Shown here: one piece after another, positions 21,776 to 28,594 of the stretch
Layout of the letters: the number at the start of each line of letters is the position of its first letter
How positions within the stretch are numbered: position 1 is the first letter of the stretch
Origin: Candidatus Cibiobacter qucibialis
GTDB taxonomy: Bacteria; Bacillota; Clostridia; Oscillospirales; Ruminococcaceae
DNA: 28,594 nt
Assembly (NCBI GenBank): GCA_004000625.1
Contig: SAUS01000035.1
Location: 1-28,594, forward strand
Direction: 5' to 3'
The notes under the pieces: model-generated
Databases searched by the model: none
What the model was told of the DNA's origin: nothing
What the model saw: the letters and a program-made list of their open reading frames with translations, nothing else
Translations under genes and position numbers: made by a program

Positions 21776-24700
21776 TCAATATTCGATTTTCACCGTTCTT
21801 ACCTCAAACGGTTTGAACGGGGCAAGGTTGGTGAGGTCAACGGAGAATTGGGCGTTTTCTGCCATATCGCACTGGTGGGCGGCGGTCACGGCAAAGCCGG
21901 GACGCAGGGCAACGGGGGCAGTGTGGGAACCTTCGCATTCATACAGGCGCACGATCAGGGCGTTCTGGGCGTCCTCGCAGGGCTTTACGGTTTCTACCAC
22001 TACATTGCGGCAGCTGGTGGTCAGCAGGGCAGGGGAGGGCGCATCGGCAGCCAGCACGGTGGGCAGACGGTCGAACCGCATGCCGCGGCGGGGCACCTTG
22101 GCGCTGAAGCCTTCCGCATGGGGCTGGATGGCGTACCGGAACGTGTAGGTGCCTACATCGCCGCGCTCATCGGGCCGGGTACCGCCCTTGGCCAGCGTCA
22201 GGGCCATGGTTCCGCCCTGAACGCTGATGCCATACTTGCAGTCATTGAAGATGCTCAGCCCGCGGCCCGGCTCCGAAAGGTCGGTATAGCGGTGGTTGCA
22301 GCGCTCGAACATGGCCTGCTCGCGGGTATCGTTGGCAGTGGTGGGGCGCTCAATGTAGCCAAACTGGATCTCGTGTCGGGCTGTTTTGGCGCGCAGATTG
22401 GTGGGGAATGCCGCTTTCAGCACACGGTGCTTTTCGTTCCAGTGCAGTACGGTCTGCCATTCTACCAGCGTGCTTTCGGCGCGGAAAATCATGTCCTGCT
22501 CAAGGATTGTTGCGGTGCCCAGTTCATACCGGCTGTGCAGGCGGAACTCCTGCGGGCCATCGGCGGTCACGGTCTGCTTGGTAAGGCGGGCGGCGGGCTG
22601 CAATTTCATCATGCAGTCGGCGTCAATATCCCAGCCATCCCAGCCAGCGGAAACATCCTCTGCCATCAGCAGGGTATTCATTGGGCCGTCCGCCCACTGC
22701 ATGCCGTCTGCACGGGTAACAAGGGAGGTAATGCGCCCCAGCTCGTCCAACTGTACTTGCAGCAGCGGGGTGGTCAGCGTTTTACCGTCATACACAAAGC
22801 GGCTGGTTTGGGCGGGCTGTTCACCGGGAACAAAATGCAGCACGGCAGCGCCCAGCGCGGGGCGTTCCAGCCCATACACAGCGGTGGCGGCGGTGCCATC
22901 GGCAAGAAGCACATTTTGCAGCGTCACGCCGGGCTCCTGGGCTATAAAGCCGGAGGCAATCTGCGGCAGGTAGAACACATCGCGGCAGGGTTCATCCAGC
23001 GGGTTCAGCACGGTATAACAGTTCTGCGCGGGGGCAAACCAGCTGCGCAGCAGTTCGCTGCCGGTGTGCAGCATCTCGGCCATATCATGCAGGCTGCGGT
23101 CATTAGCGGCGGCAATGCAGCTGCCGGGCAAGATATCGTGGAATTGGTTTACCAGCAGGGTATTCCACAGCGGGCGCAGGGCAGTGCCGTCCGCAGGGGT
23201 GTGGGTGGCAACAGCGCTGCGGGTCAGGCAGAGCTCCAGCATGCGCAGCAGGTTTTCCGCCATGCGGTTGTTCTTTTTGATCTGCTGCTTGGCCGTCAGG
23301 GTGCCGCGGTGCAGCTCCAGATACAGCTCACCGTCATACACGGGCAGGGTGGGGGCGGCGGCTTCCAGCTTTTGCACAAAGGCATCGGCGGAGGTATATT
23401 CGACCTTGGGGCAGCCTTCCAGATCCTGCAGGCGGCGGGCGGCTTCGATCATCTCAAACTGCGGTCCGCCGCCGCCATCGCCATAGCCAAAGGCCACCAG
23501 CCGCTCCGGGAACGCCTGCTTGCGGGCAATGTGGTCCTTGTAGCCAATGCCCTCAATGCGTTCCAGCAGCCCAGCCGGGTCGGGCCAGGTATCGATCACA
23601 AAAAAGTGCGCTACCACGCTGGAACCGTCGATGCCTTTCCAGACAAAGGTTTCATAGGGGAAGCGGTTGGTATCGTTCCAGGCGAGCTTGGTGGTCAAAA
23701 ATCCGGTCACACCAAAACCCTGCATAATCTGTGGCAGGGCGGCGCTGTAGCCAAAGGTATCCGGCAGCCAGAATACCCGCTGCTCCTTGCCGAACTTATC
23801 CCGGATGTACCGGGTGCCCCATAAAAACTGGCGGACAAGGCTTTCGCCGGAGGGAATGTTGCAGTCGCATTCCACCCAGACCGCGCCGTTCAGCTCAAAC
23901 CGGCCATCGGCTACCCGCTTTTGCAGCTGGCGGAATACCTGCGGGTAGTGCTGTTCCATCAGCCAGGTGTGGTAGGCAGCGCTCTGGATGAACCGATACT
24001 CGGGGTACTGGTCCAGCAGGTTGAACTGGTTGGCTGCGGTGCGGGCAATCTTTTTGATCGTTTCGTCCATCGGCCAAAGCCAGGCGGTATCAATATGGCT
24101 GTGGCCCACAAGGTCCGCAGTGGGGGCGCTGCCACCGTTTTTTTGGGCCAGGGCGGGGGCCATCACGCGGCGTGCTGCGGCCAGGCTGGTGTGCCAGGTC
24201 TCGGCATCAGTGGCCGTTGGGTCATAGTACAGCACCTGATGCACCTGCGTTAATACGTTCAAAATATCTGCGCGGCGGAAAGAAGTTTCCGGCAGTTTCT
24301 CCACCAGCTGCAGCAGGACCCGCAGGTCAAGAATAAAGTCCAACACATCCTGGTTTTTGGTGCAGACCGAGATTTTGTCCGCAGTAAACCGAAAATCCCG
24401 GTGGGGGCGTTCCTCAAACGGCTGCTCGCCAATGACATAATGCCCGGCATAAAATTCAATGGCTAGCTGCACCGGGGTGCCCGGAACGGCAGCGCGGGTA
24501 AAGCAGTCGCAATAATGGTTGCCATGGCGGGTTACGACAATTTTGGTGGCAAAGGTACCATAGGGTTCGCCGTTCACCCACAACATGGCCTCATACCCGC
24601 CAAGCTCCGGGTACAGGTAAAGCGGCTGCCCGGCCAGCTCATTCGGTGGGGTATACTGGGTCAAAAACCAGCAGTAACGGCCCTCACCACCCCAGGTTTT

Positions 24701-24883
24701 GCCGGTGGGGCGGGTTTCGGGCACAGCGGCCAGGGTGGCATCCGGCACAGTCTCCAGCCGGTCGGCAGTTTCGTACATCGTATAGGGCAGCTGGGCGATT
24801 TTGGTGAACACATAGGGTTCAAACACTTCCAGCGCGCGCTTTAGTTTGCCGATCAGTTTGCGGTTCTGGGCATCGTTCAGCAT
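21776..24883 (-). CDS. GH38 alpha-mannosidase, cytoplasmic
   Basis: This 1035-residue enzyme is a complete family 38 alpha-mannosidase. The zinc-binding motif is HSHIDTAWLWP (His263, Asp265), the nucleophile is Asp375 in WLPDTFGYS, and the last zinc ligand is His582 in NQFHDILPGS. YGDGGGGP near 467-474 is typical of the bacterial and lysosomal-type group. An N-terminal beta domain (about 1-245), the catalytic barrel, a helical middle domain and C-terminal beta-sandwich domains are all present. No signal peptide is visible, so it trims mannosides inside the cell, possibly from imported N-glycan or plant oligosaccharides. AGAAGGAGG lies six bases upstream of ATG 24883. It diverges from the YesM/YesN-like genes, and both promoters are near consensus with a palindrome between, so these regulators probably control it. 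Confidence 0.95.
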   Translation of the reverse strand: MLNDAQNRKLIGKLKRALEVFEPYVFTKIAQLPYTMYETADRLETVPDATLAAVPETRPTGKTWGGEGRYCWFLTQYTPPNELAGQPLYLYPELGGYEAMLWVNGEPYGTFATKIVVTRHGNHYCDCFTRAAVPGTPVQLAIEFYAGHYVIGEQPFEERPHRDFRFTADKISVCTKNQDVLDFILDLRVLLQLVEKLPETSFRRADILNVLTQVHQVLYYDPTATDAETWHTSLAAARRVMAPALAQKNGGSAPTADLVGHSHIDTAWLWPMDETIKKIARTAANQFNLLDQYPEYRFIQSAAYHTWLMEQHYPQVFRQLQKRVADGRFELNGAVWVECDCNIPSGESLVRQFLWGTRYIRDKFGKEQRVFWLPDTFGYSAALPQIMQGFGVTGFLTTKLAWNDTNRFPYETFVWKGIDGSSVVAHFFVIDTWPDPAGLLERIEGIGYKDHIARKQAFPERLVAFGYGDGGGGPQFEMIEAARRLQDLEGCPKVEYTSADAFVQKLEAAAPTLPVYDGELYLELHRGTLTAKQQIKKNNRMAENLLRMLELCLTRSAVATHTPADGTALRPLWNTLLVNQFHDILPGSCIAAANDRSLHDMAEMLHTGSELLRSWFAPAQNCYTVLNPLDEPCRDVFYLPQIASGFIAQEPGVTLQNVLLADGTAATAVYGLERPALGAAVLHFVPGEQPAQTSRFVYDGKTLTTPLLQVQLDELGRITSLVTRADGMQWADGPMNTLLMAEDVSAGWDGWDIDADCMMKLQPAARLTKQTVTADGPQEFRLHSRYELGTATILEQDMIFRAESTLVEWQTVLHWNEKHRVLKAAFPTNLRAKTARHEIQFGYIERPTTANDTREQAMFERCNHRYTDLSEPGRGLSIFNDCKYGISVQGGTMALTLAKGGTRPDERGDVGTYTFRYAIQPHAEGFSAKVPRRGMRFDRLPTVLAADAPSPALLTTSCRNVVVETVKPCEDAQNALIVRLYECEGSHTAPVALRPGFAVTAAHQCDMAENAQFSVDLTNLAPFKPFEVRTVKIEY

Positions 24884-25002
24884 GGGGCGCCTCCTTCTCT
24901 CTTTTCTTGGGTTTCCGTTTGGCTCGTTTTTTGCCGGGGCAGCGGGCGGCCCGGCGTTGTTTCATGCTTCCATCATACGGGTTTTGGGGCTTTCTGCAAG
25001 GC

Positions 25003-25031
25003 ATTATAAAGAATTGATGATGCGATATCAA
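25003..25031 (-). promoter_or_regulatory. Promoter of GH38
   Basis: On the minus strand TTGATA (25026-25031) and a perfect TATAAT (25003-25008) are spaced by 17 bases. The -35 box lies within the palindrome at 25012-25036. Confidence 0.75.
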
Positions 25032-25036
25032 CAATT
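25012..25036. promoter_or_regulatory. 25-bp imperfect palindrome, operator candidate
   Basis: The arms AATTGATGAT (25012-25021) and ATCAACAATT (25027-25036) are complementary at nine of ten positions around five bases. It covers the GH38 -35 box and ends eight bases before the -35 box of the sensor kinase gene, so a bound protein could act on both promoters. Confidence 0.6.
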
Positions 25037-25043
25037 CGTTATG

Positions 25044-25071
25044 TTGCAAAGTGGGTAAAATCGTCTATAAT
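25044..25071 (+). promoter_or_regulatory. Promoter of the sensor kinase-response regulator operon
   Basis: TTGCAA (25044-25049) and a perfect TATAAT (25066-25071) are spaced by 16 bases, about 40 bases ahead of the start codon. Confidence 0.75.
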
Positions 25072-25111
25072 GGTAAAAACGCACGAATTTTGTTCAAAGG
25101 AGGCCCGCCCC

Positions 25112-26932
25112 ATGTCGCAGGACCGCACCCCGCAGCTTTCCTTCAATTTGTCCCGCAGGCTTATCAGCATCTTTCTAGTTTCGGTGCTGGCGGTTTACAC
25201 TGCCGGCATTACCGTTACCCTGCGCCTGCGCCGCAGCGCTATGCAGGACTGGCAAGCCGCCTACACTGCCCAGGCTGCGGGTTTTACCGATCAGCTGAAC
25301 ACTGAGCTGCTGCGCATCCGCACCCAGATGAAATATACCCTGACCCGTTCTGTCACCCTGCGGCTGACCCTTACTCCGCGGCAGGCCAGCTTTCCCGCGC
25401 TGTATGATTCCATCCTGCGTATGACAGAGCAGGTATACACCATGCAGAATACCAGTAGTCTGATCCAATCTACCACAGCGTATTTTCCCTTGCTGAATAA
25501 AACCATTCATTCTTCCGGCACGTACAACGACCCCACCGCCCTGGAGCAGCAGCTGATTGAAGCATATTACGCTGCGCCCGGCCACAGTGCTGTGCTGACG
25601 GTGGGCGGGCGGCTGTATCTGGTATCGGACGCCACAAGTTTCAACAATAAAACATCCACCGCATTGGTGTGGGCGGAACTTTCCACCGCCGCACTGACCC
25701 GCCTGTGCAGCCAATATGCGGAAAACGGCCAGACCACGGCCATCTATTGTACGGACGGCAGCAACATCTTTACGGTGCGCAGCCCCGGCAGCGCATCAGC
25801 CCCCGCCGCCCTGGTGGTGGATATCCAGGATGCCGTGTTGAATGAATTCACCGGTAGCACGGAAACCAAAGTGGATGCTGCTGAATATCTGCGCATCGTG
25901 CAGCCTGTTGGTTCGTGGAGCTTGTGGACTGCCAATTACGCTGGAACCGATGCACTGCGGGAAGTAACAGCCTCCTTTGCAGTGTGGATCGGCGTGCAGA
26001 CGATAATTATGCTGCTGGCGGTAGGAATCTTTCTGTTTTTGGTCTGGCGGCTCATCACAAAACCGTTCCGCCAAATCGCCAAACAGCTGCAAACAATGGA
26101 GCAGACCGGGATGCTACTGCCGGACCCCAAGGGCGGGCCTGCCATCAGCAATGATATGGACTTTTTGCATTACGCTTTTGCCCAGCTGGGCAGCCAGCTG
26201 CAGGCCACGCTGGAACAGGCATATCATAATAAAGAGCTCGCTTATCAGTCCGAGATCAAATACTTACAGGCGCAGATCAATCCGCACTTTTTGTACAACA
26301 GCTTTTACCATTTGTACCGAATGGCCAAAATGGAGGACACCGACGGCATTGCCGAGATGAGCCTGAAATTAAGTTCTTACTACCGCTATATTACCCGCAG
26401 TGCCCAGCCGGTTGTTACCCTGGCGATGGAGTACCAGAACATTGTGGATTATACCGAGATACAGACCATCCGCTTTGGTGACCGCATCACGGTGCAGCTG
26501 CAGCCCCTGCCGGAACCTTACCGCGAACTCGCCGTGCCGCGCTTTATTTTACAGCCCCTGTTCGAGAACGCATATAACCATGGCGTGGAAAAAATGGAGA
26601 ACGGTCTGATCCAGCTGCGGTTTAAGATGAAACCTGAATTTTTGAATATTTATGTTGAAAATAACGGCAGCTGCCCAGATGCCGAGCTGGAAAAACTGAC
26701 CCAGTACTTGAACAGCACTGACCGCAAGGCCGAGTGCACCGCCCTGAAAAACGTAAAGCTGCGTATGCAGATGCAGGGCGGCGACTTGCAGGTGAGCCAT
26801 GGCACGCTGGGCGGCTTTGGGGTCAGCCTGCGGCTGCCGTTGCATCCCGCTCACTCGCTGAACACCGAACAGCAAAACGGGCAGCCCCAAAAGGAGGAAA
26901 CCAGCCATGCAGACACTGTTGCTTGTGGATGA
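25112..26932 (+). CDS. YesM-like sensor histidine kinase
   Basis: The 606-residue membrane kinase has a first transmembrane helix (about 17-38), an extracellular sensor domain of roughly 250 residues, a second helix (about 290-312), a HAMP linker and a LytS/YesM-type kinase domain. The phosphorylated histidine is His392 in QINPHFLYNSFYHLY. The ATP-binding N box is FENAYNHG (Asn486) and the G box is near GGFGVSLRLPL. Such kinases sense extracellular sugars or a binding protein. I chose ATG 25112 because AAAGGAGG is at 25096-25103; the in-frame start at 25070 overlaps the promoter. The stop codon overlaps the response regulator gene by 26 bases, so the two are co-translated. Confidence 0.93.
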   Translation: MSQDRTPQLSFNLSRRLISIFLVSVLAVYTAGITVTLRLRRSAMQDWQAAYTAQAAGFTDQLNTELLRIRTQMKYTLTRSVTLRLTLTPRQASFPALYDSILRMTEQVYTMQNTSSLIQSTTAYFPLLNKTIHSSGTYNDPTALEQQLIEAYYAAPGHSAVLTVGGRLYLVSDATSFNNKTSTALVWAELSTAALTRLCSQYAENGQTTAIYCTDGSNIFTVRSPGSASAPAALVVDIQDAVLNEFTGSTETKVDAAEYLRIVQPVGSWSLWTANYAGTDALREVTASFAVWIGVQTIIMLLAVGIFLFLVWRLITKPFRQIAKQLQTMEQTGMLLPDPKGGPAISNDMDFLHYAFAQLGSQLQATLEQAYHNKELAYQSEIKYLQAQINPHFLYNSFYHLYRMAKMEDTDGIAEMSLKLSSYYRYITRSAQPVVTLAMEYQNIVDYTEIQTIRFGDRITVQLQPLPEPYRELAVPRFILQPLFENAYNHGVEKMENGLIQLRFKMKPEFLNIYVENNGSCPDAELEKLTQYLNSTDRKAECTALKNVKLRMQMQGGDLQVSHGTLGGFGVSLRLPLHPAHSLNTEQQNGQPQKEETSHADTVACG

Positions 26933-28538
26933 TGAACCAAATATTGTAGAGGGCCTTGCCAGCCAGTTTGAGGGCCGGTACGGCGGTGATGTGATCGTGC
27001 TGAAAAGCTTTTCCGGCCTGCACGCGTTATCCATTCTGCAAAACAACAAGGTGGATGTGGTGTTGTCTGACATCCGCATGCCGGATATGGACGGCCTGAC
27101 TTTGCAGCGGGAAACGGAAGTGCTGTGGCCGCACATCCATTTCGTGTTTTTGAGTGGCTTTGATGATTTCCAGTTTATCCATCAGGCGTCCAAATCGCCG
27201 CTGTACCATGGGTATCTGCTCAAAATGGAAGGCGACGAGGTGGTACTGAACAAGATCGATCAGGAGATCGCCCAGTGCGCAGCCGAAGCACGCGCCGAGC
27301 TGGAGCAGGGCGAAATGCAGCGCCGTTATGCCCGCATGCAGGGCTTTTTGCAGCGCGCTGCGCTGGAAGGTTTTGTGCGTGGCGGCGGCAGCTGGCAGCA
27401 GATCCAGCATAGCCTGCCCAATCTGGAGATGACGCTGGACCCTACCCGCCCCGTGGCCATGGTTCTGGGCAAAGATACCGCAGCCGAGGCAACGGAGCAT
27501 CTGCAAAGCCTGATGCTGGCGGATAACATCCTGGCCGCGCAGTTCCCGCAGCTGGTGTTTGAATCCCTGATGCCGGAAAGCGGAACCTTTGTGTGGTTGC
27601 TGCAGGGTGCTGCGCCGGAAAACCCGCCTGCAACCAATTATCTGTATGCTGTGTTTGAAGCGTTGCAGCAGCAGTTGAGCGATACCGCCAACTGCCCGGT
27701 CAGCGTGGTGGTTGGCAACGCCGGACCGTTTGAGAATCTGGCCGAGCAGTACAGCCTGCTGAACCGCATCTACCGCATGGTGGACCAGAGCGCCGGTCGC
27801 CTGCTGATCGTGGATGAAAATACTTACGCGGATCTGCTGCTGGGCACCGGCAGCGCTTCCATCCAGAACCAATTCCAGTTTTCGGCACTGTTGCAGCAGT
27901 TGGACCAGCTGATGCGCACAGGCACTGCGGATACTGTATGCACCATGATGCAGACAACATTTTTTGATGCTGCCGAACCGCCCCAACTGGACAGCGAACA
28001 GCAGCTGCTGCTCTTCACCCTGCTGCTGAACGTGCGGCGGGAAATTTTTGCCGAACAGCTGGGAGAAGAGCCCGCCCGCGATACGGCCTGCTTTGACCTG
28101 TTTAACGCCTACCTGCGCAGCGGTGCCGCTACCCAGCTGGAAATGCTGCACCGCTTTACCGACCTGTGCGCCGAAACCTGCCGCCAGCGCGAGGAAAACG
28201 AAACCCACAGCACCCAGGCCATCATCAAGCGGATCAACCGTTATATTGAGGACAACGTGGAAAACTATGACCTTTCCCTGACTGCCCTTGCCCGCATGAC
28301 CGGCTTCAACCCGTCGTATCTGTCCCGCTTTTACCGCATCAATACCGGCAAAAAGCTTTCCGACCAGATCGACGAGGCCAAATTGCAGCACGCGAAGAAA
28401 TTGATCGCCCAGGGGGAACTGGTCAAAAATGTGGCCGAACGTACCGGTTTTGCCTCGCCGTCGGCGTTCATCCTGTTCTTCAAACGCAACACTGGGGTAA
28501 CGCCGAGGCAGTATTTTGAGAGCGAAAATAAAAGTTAG
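26907..28538 (+). CDS. YesN-like response regulator with AraC DNA-binding domain
   Basis: The 543-residue regulator has an N-terminal receiver domain (about 1-125) with acidic pocket Asp8-Asp9, phosphorylation site Asp55 (SDIRMPDMDG), Ser83 and Lys106. A long middle region (about 130-430) of the YesN type follows. The C-terminal AraC domain (about 440-540) contains LSLTALARMTGFNPSYLSRF and VAERTGFASPSAFILFF. Phosphorylation by the partner kinase would activate target promoters. Its ribosome site AAAGGAGG (26890-26897) lies inside the kinase gene. The divergent GH38 gene is the nearest target. No terminator is seen in the last 56 bases of the window. Confidence 0.93.
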   Translation: MQTLLLVDDEPNIVEGLASQFEGRYGGDVIVLKSFSGLHALSILQNNKVDVVLSDIRMPDMDGLTLQRETEVLWPHIHFVFLSGFDDFQFIHQASKSPLYHGYLLKMEGDEVVLNKIDQEIAQCAAEARAELEQGEMQRRYARMQGFLQRAALEGFVRGGGSWQQIQHSLPNLEMTLDPTRPVAMVLGKDTAAEATEHLQSLMLADNILAAQFPQLVFESLMPESGTFVWLLQGAAPENPPATNYLYAVFEALQQQLSDTANCPVSVVVGNAGPFENLAEQYSLLNRIYRMVDQSAGRLLIVDENTYADLLLGTGSASIQNQFQFSALLQQLDQLMRTGTADTVCTMMQTTFFDAAEPPQLDSEQQLLLFTLLLNVRREIFAEQLGEEPARDTACFDLFNAYLRSGAATQLEMLHRFTDLCAETCRQREENETHSTQAIIKRINRYIEDNVENYDLSLTALARMTGFNPSYLSRFYRINTGKKLSDQIDEAKLQHAKKLIAQGELVKNVAERTGFASPSAFILFFKRNTGVTPRQYFESENKS

Positions 28539-28594
28539 GGCAATACCGCATAATTCTAAGTGCCGATACGGCGAGCGAGGTGCGGCAGCTGCTA

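Noticed and set aside
21848..23824. 658-codon plus-strand open frame across GH38
   Set aside because: Antisense to GH38, with the low-complexity Gly/Ala/Gln composition of a shadow frame in GC-rich DNA.
28539..28594. Start of another gene or a terminator at the right edge
   Set aside because: The 56 bases contain GCGAGCGAGGTGCGGC-like sequence but no stem with T run or convincing start; too short to call.

Overview
The window looks like chromosome from a moderately GC-rich gut clostridium. Strong Shine-Dalgarno sites (AAGGAGG type), sigma-A promoters, a Ser/Ala-rich lipoprotein linker, an LplB/YtcP/LplA-type sugar transporter and a YesM/YesN-type two-component system together suggest Oscillospiraceae (Faecalibacterium, Subdoligranulum or Gemmiger relatives). 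The taxon is an inference. No rRNA, tRNA, CRISPR array or intact mobile element is visible.

Left part (about 1-15.5 kb): a pectin island centred on rhamnogalacturonan I. A tandem-domain orphan gene (50-754, minus) diverges from a GH28 galacturonidase and a YghZ-type aldo-keto reductase. Then come an AraC regulator (minus), an ABC importer with two permeases and a lipoprotein but no ATPase, a rhamnogalacturonan acetylesterase-like SGNH esterase, a GH112 phosphorylase, a MATE transporter, a second AraC regulator (minus) and L-rhamnose mutarotase (rhaM). GH112 enzymes release galactose 1-phosphate from galactosyl disaccharides. Beside an RG acetylesterase, GH28 and rhaM, the likeliest substrate is galactosyl-beta-1,4-L-rhamnose rather than lacto-N-biose. 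None of the enzymes has a visible signal peptide, so the picture is import of RG-I oligosaccharides followed by cytoplasmic deacetylation, galacturonate removal and phosphorolysis.

Middle (about 15.5-18.9 kb): a zone of debris and orphans. It holds a BglX-like GH3 fragment, a solitary HipA-like kinase with a near-consensus promoter, a truncated DUF234-type ATPase/nuclease C-terminus and an unrecognised 216-residue gene. AGTTAGG-type repeats mark several junctions here and further right.

Right part (about 18.9-28.5 kb): a cytoplasmic GH3 glycosidase and a GH38 alpha-mannosidase lie on the minus strand, separated by a decayed IS630-family transposase. A YesM-like sensor kinase and YesN-like response regulator diverge from GH38. 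The two divergent promoters are both near consensus, and a 25-bp imperfect palindrome overlaps the GH38 -35 box. This pair probably controls GH38 and possibly GH3.

The most notable observations are the RG-I/GH112 gene set, an esterase with SLH-like repeats but no export signal, a two-domain protein that looks like a divergent mutarotase duplication, a 12-mer shared by the GH28 and AraC promoter regions, and the palindrome between GH38 and the two-component system.
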